64,000 bases of DNA from Asterias rubens. Its lineage: Eukaryota > Echinodermata > Asteroidea > Forcipulatida > Asteriidae. Where the stretch lies: positions 1,088,191 through 1,152,190 of the forward strand of contig NC_047078.1 in the NCBI RefSeq assembly GCF_902459465.1, in the 5' to 3' direction. Both the position numbers and the translations under genes were made by a program. The first letter of the stretch is position 1. The number at the start of each line of letters is the position of its first letter. Of the stretch, positions 11,620 to 25,042 are shown in pieces. The notes beneath the pieces are model-generated. The model had not been told where the DNA came from. It did no database searches and saw only the letters and a list, made by a program, of their open reading frames with translations.

Positions 11620-12713
11620 GATGCTGTTCCCAAACGGGAGCGTACTGATGTTCCACATGTTCCCAGTCCATTATATTAATTGTTCCCACAGAGTAATCCT
11701 AACCCTATCTCTAACTCTATGTGGTCTGTGGAACATAGGGACTGGAGAACATATGAACTAAGGGTAACTGTGGAACATAGGGACTGGAGAATGTGGTCTA
11801 TAGGGATAGATTGATAGATGGATAGATAGGTAGTTTATTTATTTTTTTTTACATCCGTGGCCAACGGCCAAGTTACAGTTAAAATTGCAATTCATAAAAA
11901 AGAGGGAACATCACAAGGGCGGGTCCAGGGTGGAACTCGGGAGGGGGGGGGGGGGGGCTAGGGAACATCGGGTGCACCTCGTCGATCCCCAACAAGGCCG
12001 CAAAGAATAATCCGGTTCATGTACTGTTGTAATCGTTGCTGTAATTATTTTGCCAAATTTTTGTATCACACAATTCATGGACACCTCCGGAACAGTTTGG
12101 TCGTAACAAACTTATCGGGTTAAAGAACCAATTGATCATTTAAAAATGATCTTCTATTTGCTTAGAATATTCTCTAGTAGTATGTTTTGAGTCTAAGATA
12201 GTAGGAAAAAAAATAACGAATTCCCTTGAAAAACTATGTGCAAGTGGAAAAATGCTAAGCAGAAAAGGACATGTTGTTGAACAGAAATGCCTACGGTGTA
12301 TGTGAGCACTAATTATAAAGGAGTATCAAGTATTTTCAATCAGTGTAAGAAACAGTACACGAACGCACCCATTGGGGCGCGCGCGTAAAGCTTGGAATTA
12401 GGTGCATTGTGGTCTTGAATGTAAAGCTTGGAATTAGGTGCATTGTGGTCTAGCTGGTATCCAAATTTGATTCATATCTATCCCACAATGCACCTTATTC
12501 AACAGTCTGTGCTTGCGCATTGGTATTTGCGATAAGGTCTATGATGAGATCCGGAAATCAGAGAAACAGAGCGCCCGCTAGCGTTCGTTCATTACAAGCG
12601 TGTACAGTTTTTGCCGTGCATAATCGGAACGTTGGTTGTGTGTGACCGCGCACCACCAATGGTCTTGGAACCAAGACTATTGGGTTGCTGGCTCCTGTGA
12701 ACGACTAGATAAA
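11620..12713. other. 3' flank with low-complexity tracts and a short duplication
   Basis: Contains GATA-type repeats (11,797-11,835), a long G run near 11,943-11,957 and a tandem duplication of a 37 bp unit (GTAAAGCTTGGAATTAGGTG, about 12,385-12,455). An inverted match to its CACAATGCACCTTATTC follows at about 12,483. No gene is seen. Confidence 0.5.
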
Positions 12714-14760
12714 TTTATTAAAGACACTGGACCCCTACTGTCCAGTCTTCTCACTTGGTGTATCTCAACATAGGCATGAAATAACAAGCCTGTGAAAATT
12801 TGAGCTCAATTGAACCCCTCTTTTGGTATGAAAATAAATTTGAGTTTTAAATTGATTATGCACGTATTTAATTTTCTGATACCGAGGTCAAAGGTCATTA
12901 TCATTTACTGACCTAATAAGGGTGTAAGCCATGTTAATTCTAAACATTTGTAAATATTAAACTTTCCACTAATGTATTGTTTAGTAACATTCGTTAAATA
13001 TGGAAATAAATGGGAGTTTTTAATTCATTATGAAAGTATTGTTTTTTCCGATACCGAGGTCAAAGGTCATTAAGATTTACTAACTTATAAGGGTGTATGC
13101 CATAATGATTCTAAACATTTGTAAATATTCAACTTTCCTCTTAAGTTGTTTAGTAATATTCATTAAATATGGAAATAAATGGGAGTTTTGAATTGATTAT
13201 GAAAGTTTTGTATTTTCTGATACCAAGGTCAAGGGTCATTAATATATACTGACTAAATAAGGGTGTATGCCATACTGATTCTAAACATTTGTAAATATTC
13301 AACTTTCCACTTATGTTTAGTTTAGTAATATTCATTAAAGACACTGGACACTATTGGTAATTGTCAAAGACCAGTCTTCTCACTTGGTGTATCTCAACAT
13401 AGGTATAAAATAACATGAAAGTTTAGTATTTTCTGATACAAGGTCAAAGGTCATTAATATATACTGACTGAATAAGGGTGTATGCCATATTGATTCTAAA
13501 CATGTGTAAATATTCAACTTTCCACTCATAGTTTAGTAAAATTCATTAAATACACTGTACACATTACTATAAAGACGACACTGTACACTAAAGACCAGTC
13601 TTCTAGCTTGGTGTATCTCAACATATTCACACAATAACAAACCTGTGAAAATTTGAGCTCAATTGGTCGTCGAAGTTGCGAGATAATAATGAAAGAAAAA
13701 AACACCTTTGTCCTCAACAAAGTTGTGTGCTTTTGGATGCTTGATTTTATCAAAATCCTTGAAAATTACTTCTTTATAATAATAATAATAACAAATTCTT
13801 ATATAGCGCATTTCACAATAAACCGTATCAATGCGCTTTACATTAGTCCCCTGGTCATTGGGCCAATAAGCATTCCTTTAATCTTTCTCAGCTCCCATTA
13901 GGGAGTATACAGCCCCGAGCTGCCGTGGCGCTCAGAAAGCTTTTCATTCACAATATCAACCTCTACCCTCGCAGGTACCCATTTATACCCCTGGGTGAAG
14001 AGAAGCAATTATAGTAAAGTATCTTGCTCAAGGACACAAGTGTCACGACCGGGATTCGAACCCACACTCCGGTGAATTAGCACCAGAACTTGAATTCGAT
14101 GCTCTTAACCACTCGGCTGTGACACTTCTTTCTCGAAACTACGTTACTTCAGAGCGAGCCGTTTTTGCACAATGTTTTATACTATCAACCTCTCCCCATT
14201 ACTCGTTACCAAGTCAGGTTTTATGCTAACAATTATCTTGAGTTATGCCACTGCCTTTAAACATGGAAATAAATTGGAGTTTTGAATTGATTACTTAAGT
14301 ATTGTATTTTCTGATACCGACTAGGTCAAAGGTTATAAACATTTACTGACTAAATAGGCCTAAGGAAGTGTGACCATAATGATTCTAAACATTTTAAATT
14401 TTCAACTTTCCTTTATGTATTGTTTGGTGATGTTCATTAGTAATGGAAAAAAAATGGGAGTAATTGATTATGAAAATAATGTATTTTCTGGTACCGACGA
14501 GTTCAGAGGTTATTAACGTTCACTGACTAATTAAGGGTGTATGGTTCTAAACATTTGTAAATATTCAACTTTCCACTTATATGTATTGTTTAGTAGTATT
14601 CATTATATGGAAATAAATGGGATTTTTTAATTCATTATGAAAATAATGTATTTTCTGATTCAGAGGTCAAAGGCAATTAACATTTACTGACTAAATTAGA
14701 GGTGATACCGAGGTCAAAGGTGGGTTAAGGGTTCACATGTTGACTCTAAACGTCGGCGTC
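12714..14760. repeat. About 170 bp diverged tandem repeats interleaved with MITE fragments
   Basis: A unit beginning ATGGAAATAAATGGGAGTTT, with CCGAGGTCAAAGGTCATTA and TCTAAACATTTGTAAATATT, recurs at roughly 12,830, 13,000, 13,170, 14,262, 14,445 and 14,607. The array is broken by pieces of the TTAAAGACACTGGACAC MITE family (12,717, 13,337, 13,545-14,260) and by a SINE. Confidence 0.75.
13776..14126 (-). mobile_element. tRNA-Leu-like SINE, near full length
   Basis: Read on the minus strand: a tRNA-like head (TGTCACAGCCGAGTGGTTAA; B box GGGTTCGAATCCC), the GGGTATAAATGGGTACCTGC body, then GCGCATTGATACGG and an ATT-repeat tail. The same family occurs at 26.25, 29.6, 32.54, 47.45 and 50.74 kb. 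It is nested in a MITE that is itself within the 170 bp repeats. Confidence 0.8.
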
Positions 14761-15530
14761 GCCCTCAGACCCCGCCCCATAAAATAGCAATTTTTAGAAA
14801 CCAATCAAATTCCTATCATAACAAAACACTGGCTTTCAAAATCTTAGCGAGGCAGTTTGGTTAATTAACAGCAAGACAAAAATGTGGACTTGGTCCAAGA
14901 CGTTTCTCGTTTTCCTTTTACGCACATCGCGGCCAATTCACCAACAGCGCCCGCGCCTACTCACCTGCCTTTTAGTCCGCGGTGTGCGTGGAAGGGAAAG
15001 GAGACACGTCTTGCACCAAGACTAAAAAATAAATAAAAAACTAGACATTGAGAGTTTGTGAACAAACTCGAGGTGTTCGGTTTCCGGGAGAAAAAGCCTG
15101 GTGTAAAAAACAAATAGTATACACCTTGCTTCGTTCTCAAGATTTTTCATTTTATTTGCCAGCAAACATGAAAAAACACACACATGTATTAAACAATTGC
15201 ACATCAAAGATTTACAAAAAAAAGCAATACAATGGTTATAAAAACATTAGCAAATAACTGAGAAACCTGGCCTGGCCGCGGGCAGATATAAGGATTGTGT
15301 AGGAAACACCTCCAGCGGGGGTGGAACACTACAGACAAAAAAAAAACAAGAACCCTGGCAGGGAAAGCCAATAGCGACAAAAAGTCACTTTCAAAGTGGC
15401 TGACCTTTTGGTTCGAGACAATAACGAGCATTAACAAGACAAAACACACCCTCCACAGGAGCTGGAATACGCATTACCCACCAGCCAAGCCAGGCAACTC
15501 AGAAATAAAAGACAAGCAAGAATTTAAACA
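14761..15530. other. Intergenic, no clear gene
   Basis: AT-rich sequence with short GC-rich patches. The last 230 bp may be 3' UTR of the LINE that begins at about 15,530. Nothing else is supported. Confidence 0.4.
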
Positions 15531-16824
15531 AAATATAAAATAATAAAACAAATTAATTAAATGTGGACCTGCCAGCTGATTTCTTTAAAATGCTTTTTGA
15601 TTCCTCTAACAAAACCAGGAAGGCTAATTAAAATTTGTTTCCTAACATGGGAGGGTAAATTGTCAAAGTAGACAGGAAATCTGTTAAAAACAGTAAATTT
15701 AAAAGCATCAGTTCGAGCCGAAGTATGATGAAATTTAAGAGTGTCAGAATGGCGAGCATTAGTTGTAATAAAATTGAAAGGATCAACATCATCAACCTAT
15801 ATAGACACTTGGCAACATAGGCAATGGCAAAGTAATTATATCAATTCTCCAAAGAAGTAAGCCAAAGCCTTTGAAGGCGTTCATTATTAAGGCAACTCGC
15901 CTCTAGGTACAGGCAGTCAAGTACGCGCTAAGCGCTTTTGAATCTTTTCAAGATCTTTCAGATGACCAGACTGGTGTGGAATCCAAGCTGGTGCCCCGTA
16001 CTCCAGAATGGGGCGACACAATGAATTATTATAGCTTAACCAAAATGTCAGCATCGTTACAGCGGACAAGACGTCTAATAAAACCAAGAAGCCTTGAGGT
16101 TCTAGAGGTGATATGCTTAACATGGTCCCCCCATTTAAGAGTGGGGGAATTGACTACACCTAAATACTTATGACTTTGCACTACACCAAGAGGAGAATTA
16201 TGAATTTGGTAGGATGGGTGACGATGCACAGCACCAACCCTTCTACTCAGTCGCATGGCCTTGCATTTATCAGGATTCAATGACATTTTGTTGACTTGGC
16301 ACCAGTAAGTAATATTATCAAGATCCTTCTGCATGACGTGCATGTCAGAATCTGAGCGGATAGCCCCATACAGAAGGGTGTCATCTGCATATTGTGGTAA
16401 AGAGGATTGAAAATAATTAGGTAAATCCAAAACAAATAAATTGAAGAGAGGCCCCAAGACAGAACCTTGGGGGACCCCATATTGAAAAGGGATCCACCCG
16501 GAGGAGGCCCCCCTGAATTGGACGCGCTAAAAACGATTCAAAGGAAATGATGAAATCCATTGGCTCAAGGGGCCACAGATGCCATAAAGAAGGAGTTTTT
16601 TTCAAAAGGATTTGATGACTTACTTTATCAAAAGCCTTGCTCCAATCAAGGAAAACAACATCAACATCTGGTGGTAATCTAGCATCAAGAATCTGCGCCC
16701 AATAGTGGCAAACTGAAGTGAGAAGGGTGGTACATGAACGCCCATTGACAAAGCCATGTTGCTGATGAGAGATCAGACCAACCGTACGCATGTACTGGGT
16801 TATACGGCCAGTAACCACCCTTTA
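15530..16824 (-). mobile_element. CR1/Jockey-like LINE, 3' half (reverse transcriptase)
   Basis: Minus-strand frames contain, in order, VVTGRITQYMRTVGLISHQQ, FVNGRSCTTLL, VVFLDWSKAFDKVSHQ, the YADD catalytic box in LPQYADDTLLYG, NPDKCKAM, SHKYLGVV, and a C-terminal SDTLKFHHTSARTDAF block. Several frameshifts are needed, so it is dead. Its 5' half continues at 23,564; a DNA element separates them. Confidence 0.85.
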
Positions 16825-16826
16825 TA

Positions 16827-19800
16827 CACTCTTAAAAAAATTGGGCAATGAGAGACCAACCCATAGACCAATGTTGGGAAGCATACCAACTGCCCACGCA
16901 ATTGGTCTTTGGTTACCCATCGAGGTTGGGTGTTGCAATTTAACATTAATTGGGAAAAACAGTTTATCCCAATAATTGGTTACTTACAATTGCCCTGCAG
17001 TTGGTCAAATTTAATTCACTATTTCGTTGGTTGTATTTTATTCACCCAAGAGTTGGTTAAATTTGAATAACACAACCATTGGTAAATTTAATTTGGTTGG
17101 TTAAATTTAGTTGGTTAAATTTAGTTTACCATTTTGTTGGTCGTTTTGATTCACCCAAGAATTGGTAACATTTGTATTACAAAATTATTGGGTAAATTAA
17201 ATTACACCAATAATTGGTCTTTGGTTGGTTAAATTTAATTTACTGTTTTGTTGGTCGTTTTTATTCACCCAAAAGTTGGTTACATTTGCCTTACACAAAT
17301 ATTGGGTAAATGTAATTACACCATTGTTGGTCTTTAAAATGAACTCCTCTAGTTGGTTAAATCGAAGTTACCAACAGATGGTTATAAATTTACTACTTTG
17401 TTGGTTTTTTGTATTCACCCAAGAGTTGGTTATATTTGCATTATTACACAATCATTGGGTAAATATAGTTACACCAAGTATTGGTAAATTAGAAAACTAC
17501 TCCAATAGTTGGTTAAATCTCTTTTACTAATAAATGGTTTTAACCAATTTAACCAATTCATGGTAATTATTGCCTTAGTAAAATGGTTACTGAATGTGTT
17601 TTATATATTTTCTCCCAATAAATGATCTTTGATTTTCAGTAGTACCCGTGAATAGACAAACAATAACTTCTTGTTGGTAATTTATTTACCAATCAATTTA
17701 GCATACAAGTAAAATTGTTATCCATTAATTGGTATTTATGATGCACTGTTGACAAACGTTGGTCTGTAAACCTTACCTACAAAAAGGGGGCAACAGAATA
17801 GAGACAGTTAAACATGAAAGCCATCATTTACAAGAGTTTTAATAAGTCTTGTATGACATTTTTTAACAAAATTATACATAATAACTTTCTTTGATAACAA
17901 AATATATGGTCAATCTCGAGCTCTTAAACACCAAACCAATTTGGATAAAATCCTTCTCTGTACAAACGAACAAAGCAGGCAAGAGTAAAAACATACCTGT
18001 TCAGTTTAAAACTACTTGCATATATATGAGGAATCTTATGCCATCGATTAGATTAACTGTGAAGACAGAGCCCAATTTAATGACACTGCTTACCGTCATT
18101 AATCAAAATACTGGCAATTACACTAGACGAATATTCTATGCCTGTGTAAGCATAATTATGGGTTAGCAAAGACTATTCTACTTGTGCGTGTACACACTTC
18201 AGGTAATGAAGGATTTCTCACTTACTTTGCTAGCACAGAAAATCTGCCTTTTAAACAAACTATAATGATACACTCTTTTGATAAACATGACAACAATTAA
18301 CTATTATACTGGTATGAGATCCTTACACTCAAATGATTGGTACATCATCAGAAACAAACTAATTGCAGCAGATTATTGAAGTTTGTAAAACTTTAAATTT
18401 AAATCATTCTGATAAATTATTCCTGAGATGATTTAATATTTGTGAAAAAGATTGGATGTGGCAAGTGCGCATGCTCATACTGTAAAGACTATCATATCCT
18501 CTAAAGGAAGTAATGCTAGTGTTTTTGGCCATGTACACTTGCAAAAAAAAGCATTTTCCAAGCATTTTGTTATAAATTATGGAAATAGGCTTACTAGGAT
18601 AATAAAGATGCTTTATCATTTCAAAAAGTAATTCAAGTTAGCTTGCACTACTTTGGTATTAAACAAATACTGAAGTGAAAGTTGTGGAGCAGTATACAGT
18701 GACTGAATTGGATGAGTTTTTACAATGTTGTTTTGCTAAAGAATGTTCGAACCAGTAGTGATAAACACGACGTTGTTATTGTCACTGAATATGTATGAGG
18801 TATAATAAAAATAATAATAACATGTTTTTATGGGTTGGAAGTTGATGAAGTACTTGGTAGTTTGTCAACTTCCTTGGGGAACTAATATCATCTAACAATC
18901 CTCCAAACAATGTTATTTGTATAATACCAAATTGAAGCTTATATGAGCAATCCAACTTTTGCGACATCATACCCATCTTTATAGAACCAGTAACATTTTT
19001 GGAGAACAAGATTACAGAAATTTGGGGTCCATTATTTTTTAAACTGATGTATAAAAAACAAAAAATGAAAACAAACTTGTAATGAATTTAACTTATATAT
19101 TTGTCATGAGATCCTGAAACTTAAATGATCCTGAATCTTAAAAAAAAAACTGATTGAAAACATCAGACTACTGAAGTTGGTAAACGTTTAGATTTAAATC
19201 AGCCTGATAAATTATTCCTGAGATAACTGAACATTTTTAGAGAACAAGGAACTTGAAAATTACAGAAATTTGGCGTCCATTAGTCTTTGAAAACCAAAGA
19301 AGTGCTTTTCATTACTTTTGAGCAGAATTTTTTGTGTGATTCATCAGAAAAGCTCTGATATCGCGCACTGCTGGGCGAGCGGTTCCTGGCAGGTTGTAAA
19401 CAACACACTGCAAAAATTCCCAGACTGCCTTAACAGACACTTGATAACTGAGATTTAGCCCATAATGCGCCTTAAAAGCAATGTCTACTGCATCAAGCAA
19501 TGAAGAAGACTCCACTGCACGCCTTTCAATTACCACAAATGTCTGGCTTGGCAGCAACTTGTTCCCAGTAAAGAGGCCAAGTATGTAGGGCTGTGGTTTG
19601 TCCTTCTCACTGATGTTCCCCAGATACTGCTCGATGTTGGTTGTAGCCTTGAAGAAAATATAAAACCAAATTTATTTAAGCAGTTAAATTAATCTATTGT
19701 GAATCTTTAAGGAAGGTTGCGACACAACTAACACTTCAGTTTAAGGTATGATACATCATTGGTTTTGGAGAAGTATATTCATTCCAATAGTCCAGTTTTC

Positions 19801-22800
19801 AAGAAACACACAATAACTAAGTGAATATTTTATCAAGCTAGTTAGCTAAACATATTTTTGAGAAAACAGCAAAATAAGGTTTCGGTGTTATCAGTGATTT
19901 TGTTCATGTTCATTAGTTTTATGCAACTGGAACAAGCCGTAACATTCTACTCAAAACAGAAAAAAAAAATTCTAAGGTGAAAATAAACCCAGGAGGATAT
20001 GTACTAGTTTGAACCTTTTGTATACTTTTAGTAAATGTTTAGGTTTAAACTAATCCGTAAATGTTTGATCTTTATACTATTTTTGTTTTGCCTTGCCTGC
20101 TATGCTTTGCTATGCTAGTGCTATGGCTCAACTTTCTTTGCATCGCCTTACCTTGCTTCACTTTACAAATTAATTGTTAACTTTAGCAACTGTTGAAAAC
20201 CTTCAATTATATCCAATTTACCGGTTTGAGGTGGATGAAAGATGTCAAGCTCTGTGCTAAAGCACACCGTCCACCAGACTTGCCTTTAGCCCTTCCTCCA
20301 AGTAGTACCGGCAGAACTAGAAGTGCTAAATTATTCTTCTCAACTGTAATGTGAAACATGGAAAAAGTGTAAGACACCTAAAGCATGTGAAACCCATGTT
20401 ATAGCGACCAGTTAATGGATGGAAGATAGCTAGACACAACTTACTTCCGATCTCCAACCTCTTAGAAATTTGAGTCGGGTGCCAATCTTTGGTATCAGTT
20501 CTTGTATTGATGCCTCGTCAAGCAACTCCAAAGCTGCTTTGTCTATCTGATTCTCTGTAAAATGAACATAAATGTTTTTCTTAGCAAATTTACGAACTAA
20601 AATGTTTGCTGCACTTAAAATTACAAAACACTTTCTAGTCCCAGGTTTTTTGGCAAAAGGAAGGAAGAAACCCATTTTGATTATTTTTTTCAAGATGTTT
20701 TGACCACCTGATTTACATCTTTCATTGGCTACAGTGTTGTTGGAAACATGACCAAATCAAAGGTTTCGCTCAATTTGATGTTTTCAAATGTGGAATTGTT
20801 CATTTTTAGACATTTAAAAAAAAATAGAAACTGAAAAAATAAAAATCCACCATGTGGACATGAAAAGGGATGCAGGTAGGGACGAGGAACTGCTTAAGTT
20901 TGATTTTGATTTAGGAATAACTAACATTAAGTATGAAAGGAATACTTTTCATGTTTAGGAAGGGTGTAGAAATGGGATTTTCATTTTTATTTTTTTTGTA
21001 AACCCAAACTGTAGCCTTGGTGAATTTTGAATCTCTGAAAATAGGCATAGGGGCCTACATATTTTATTTACAAAAAAGGGAAAAGATAATTTTTACCCCG
21101 ACCCCTGAATAAGAAAAACAGTTTGGATAGTCATTTGTTTAAATTGTCAAATCAAACATATCTGCCAAGTTGTATGTAATTTGGCCACAAAACGTACAAA
21201 AATTACATAAAAAGATAGGCCTACTTATGTAGGACAAAATTATGAACATACACTAACTTGGGTTGATATTTTTTACTTATAAAGTGGATAACAACAGACC
21301 ATCCGTTGGTCAATAAATAATAGCAAAATATTTCTACCAAGAGATGGTGTAAGTTTTTCCCAAAGTCCCAACAACTAGGGTGGCATCAACCATCTCGGTT
21401 GGGTAATGTAAACCTATAGACAGTTCACCCAATAGGATGGAGAACAGTAGACCATCTGTTGGTCAATAAATAACGGCCAGTTATTTTCACCAAGAGATGG
21501 TGTAAATTTTCTCCAAAGTCCCAACAACTAGAGTGGCATCAACCATCTCAGTTGGGCTTAAACTAGTTACCCAAATACAGTTTCCAACAAATGGTAGTTT
21601 AATTAAGTTGACCAACTCAATGCAGATGAGTTGGGTAAATATTTTCAAAAAATTGTACCAACAAAGTTATCAATATTCACCAAAAATTGGTAAAAATTGC
21701 TTTACCCAAATTACTTTACCCAAAATTACTATTTTTTACAACACGAAATGGGCAAAAAATTTACCTTGGCCCATATTATTATAACGCTTAGGACAGTTGG
21801 AGTAACATTTCATTATTAGTAATATTGGTCATCTTAAGATTTTGTTCAACAGCACTAAAAGTTAGGGATGAATGATTTATATAGAATAAGGTGGAAGGCA
21901 CAGTTGTACCAAATTTCATGAAAATTGTCTGAACTGGACAATTTAATTTTGAAAATAAAGGGGAATGTCCCCACCACCAACCCCAACCCCCTCCTCCAAA
22001 CAAACCAAAAAGAACCCTGTCCTGAGTGACTGATGGGTGATAAACCGTGGTTAAATCAAGGAAAACAGAACAGAAGAATAAAACCAATATCACTTATCAG
22101 ATTGAATTAACTTTTTCCCCATCAGAGAATGGCCATTATGGCAGTGCGATTTGACGTCTGACATTGTTACACTCACTATCTGAATCATCCAATGGCGGCA
22201 CTGCACTGTACTGCCCACTGTGTGGAGATCATGCTTGCTTTCGTTCTACACATTCTACACAGTAACGAATACCTACATACTACACCGTAGTAGCACACAC
22301 TGGGGCAAACGCGGCTGATTGTGACAGGCTTTATTACACGTTATATCAGAAAAAGCCCAGTGCTAGTGTTACGGTAAGCCTGAGATTTCAATACTAGATT
22401 ATGATTTCAGCTGATACATACCTTCAAAAACATTCAACAGATGTCCTACTCCCCATGATTCTAGTAACTCACCAACTGACTTGTCCACCATGACCGCCTC
22501 CATTCTACTAGTGCTACACAAGTACATAATATACGTACGGCTTTGCTTTTATTTTTAACACCAGCTAGTCGGCGGCAAAGCGCGTCGCGCGCTTTGTTTG
22601 GCACGCTGTGTGATGGCATTGGAATTTTCCACTGCAGTCTCCCAATCTGATGGTTAAAAAAAAACACTTAAAAAGTGCAAAAATTCGAGATTTTCCCATC
22701 TCGTAGAGAAGATATTTACTTATTTTTTGGAACACATCCAAGTTATCGTGGCCGCACTATAAAATGTAATTACCACAATCATTATAATACATTAATGTAA

Positions 22801-23561
22801 AGCGTTGCGATACCTTTGCATAAGAACGCTAATAATAAGTGCTTTGATTATTATTATATTACTTATAGATTTTAGTCTCACATAATAATGTTGTAAGTCT
22901 ATCCCAACAACTTGGGAGGCCATTTCGGTTGGGTTATATGAACCAACAGACAGTTCACCCAATAGAATGGAGATCCGTTGGTCAATAAATAACGGCCATT
23001 TTCACCAACAGATGGTGTAAGTTTGTTCCACACTCCCAAACAAGTAAGGATGCATTAACCATCTCGGTTGTTGGGTAGGCCTAAGTCTACAGTTCACCCA
23101 ATAGGATGGAGAACAACAGATCATCCGTTGGTCAATAAATAACGGCCAATTATTTTCACCAAGAGATGGTATAGATTTGTTCCACAGTCCCAACAAGTAG
23201 GGTGGCATCAACCATCTCGGTTGGGTAATTTAAACCTATAGGCATTTCACCCAATAGGATGGAGAACAGTAGACCATCTGTTGGTCAATAAATAACGGCA
23301 AAATATTTTCACCAAGAGATGGTGTCAATTTTCCCCAAAGTCCCAACATCTAGGGTGGCATCAACCATCTCAGTTGGGCTTAAACTAGTTACCCAATAAA
23401 TAGATACAGTTACCCTACTAATGGTAGTTTAAGCGTTGACCAACTCAACGCATATGAGTTGGTTAAATATTTTCAAATTGTACCAACAAAGTGATCAATA
23501 TTCACCAAAAGTTGGTAAACAAATTTTTACCCAATTATTTTTACCCAGCGTTTTTACAGTG
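16827..23561. mobile_element. CACTA-like DNA transposon, 6.7 kb, TA-flanked, splits a LINE
   Basis: The ends are CACTCTTAAAAAAATTGGGC and, reversed on the right, CACTGTAAAAACGCTGGGTA. TA flanks both sides (16,825-16,826; 23,562-23,563). Removing the element plus one TA rejoins the LINE in frame. Long subterminal zones (16,830-17,560; 21,280-21,745; 22,900-23,540) are packed with both orientations of TTGGT(T/A)-containing motifs, as in CACTA-type elements. A three-exon SAM-domain gene lies inside on the minus strand. No recognisable transposase remains. The family call is tentative. Confidence 0.7.
19312..22503 (-). CDS. SAM-domain protein carried inside a DNA transposon, three exons
   Basis: Exons (minus strand) 22,503-22,422, 20,554-20,445 and 19,647-19,312 join in phase to 175 aa. 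Donors are GAAG|GTATGT and GAA|GTAAGT; acceptors are TTTTACAG and TTCTTCAAG. Residues about 9-60 form a SAM-like helical domain (ELLESWGVGHLLNVFE, then IDKAALELLDEASIQELIPK). The C-terminal part (about 80-165) has QPYILGLF, FVVIERRAVES and AVDIAFKAHYGLNL, and resembles uncharacterised SAM-linked proteins in fish and marine invertebrates. Whether it is an element gene, a captured host gene or a domesticated remnant is open. Its function is unknown; SAM domains usually mediate protein association. Confidence 0.72.
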
Positions 23562-23563
23562 TA

Positions 23564-24745
23564 GCAGCTTCCCAACCACAGAGCACAGTGAAATGGGTCT
23601 ATAGTTTTTAATCACTGGTAAGTCACCTGCTTTATGGATTGGCACAACATTTTGCTCGCTTCCAGTCATCAGGTATTCTTCCTTCGCTAAGAGATAAATT
23701 GAAAAGCAAGGTAAGAGGTATGGCAACCTGACCGGCGGTAATCTTTAACATTGTAGATGTTATACCGTCGGGCCCGGTGGCTTTACCTGACTTAAGATAA
23801 TTAATGAGCTCAAATATCTCGTTAGCGTTGGTACCAATCGACTCTAGAGGGGAGCCAACGTGTCCATTACAGATGGTAAAAGAAGTGTCATCAAAGTCTC
23901 TATCTGTAAATTAGACGCAAAGAACTTGTTAAAGGAAGTAGCAATAGTGGGCGGGTCAGTAACAACAGTATCCCCTTCTTCAAAAGAGATGGAACACTGT
24001 TTAGCCTTAGAAGCACGCACAAATGACCAGAATTTAGCACCACAGTTAGAATTATCATTGGAAATATCTCGGAGGTACTCGTAGTAATCCTTCCGAACCT
24101 GAGTCTTTAGTTTATTTCTGAGTTGTTTGTATTTGGTCCATTTAGAGGGATTGTCAGGATCATTACGACTAGCCCTATACAGGCGACGCTTCCTCTTGGC
24201 AAGATTTATAGTTTCAACGGTAATCCAAGGCCTTTTGGCTTTTTTTTAGCTTTTTTTAGCTTTCCGTGAAGGCACATACTTGTGAATACAAGATAAAAAT
24301 GTATCACAGAAGGCGCACCAGGCATCATCTATTGATTTGCCACCAATGACTTTGTGCCAATCAATATTACCCAGATTATTTCTAAGCCCATCAACATCAG
24401 CCTTTGAGTACTGAAGAAACGTTCCATGAGGAAGGGTCGGTCTAGGAGGAGCAACATTAAGTGTAAAATGAATGCCTGCATGGTCACTTCCAGTGATACC
24501 ATTATGAGGCACTACCTTACCAATAATATTAGGATTATTACAATAAAGATGATCAATAAGAGTGCCATCAAAGTCATTATCTGAGTATCTTCTAGGCTGT
24601 TTTCATAAATAGAAAAGTCCTCAATTTGTTGTTCATAATGACAACAAAAAACGTCCACACCGGCTGTTGGAACCCTTAATAATTCTCCAAACATGAATAA
24701 TTCACAATTACAAGGTGAAAATTTCAGCATGTGGTGCACCCCAAT
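23564..24745 (-). mobile_element. CR1/Jockey-like LINE, 5' part (endonuclease end and start of RT)
   Basis: Minus-strand frames show the end of an endonuclease domain (LIDHLYCNNPNII, then GITGSDHAGIHFTLN), a linker (YVPSRKAKK, WITVETINLAKRKRRLYR) and the first RT motif NVVPIHKAGDLPVIKNYRPI ending VVGKLL. The motif chain resumes with RVVTGRIT at 16,820 across the CACTA-like insertion. It is 5'-truncated and frameshifted. Confidence 0.8.
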
Positions 24746-24859
24746 CTAGGGACAAAAGGCTTAAATCGCGTGGATTGATTGTTCAGACCTTACGTGATTG
24801 TTTGGGGTTTCCCTCTATAATGGTTGCCTACCACATCTAACACTGGCATTAAATTGAGT

Positions 24860-25010
24860 TATTGAAATCGAAAAGTGCATTGGGTTCTTTTACCTGCGAT
24901 ACACAGCACATGGGACCAACGGCTTTACGTCCCATCCGAAGGACGAAGCAATAGTTAAGTGTCTACTTGAGGACAGAAGTCACGGTTGGGGAAATTCAAC
25001 GAGGGCGCTC
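24860..25010 (-). repeat. SINE fragment
   Basis: CATTGGGTTCTTTTACCTGC, GGGACCAACGGCTTTACGTCC and AGTTAAGTGTCTA match the body of the minus-strand SINE at 29.6 kb. The tRNA head is degraded. Confidence 0.55.
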
Positions 25011-25042
25011 TTCAAACCGACGAGCACGAATCCACCACGGCC

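Noticed and set aside
15530-24745. Single host gene spanning the two LINE halves
   Set aside because: The motifs are endonuclease and reverse transcriptase of a frameshifted LINE, separated by a transposon.
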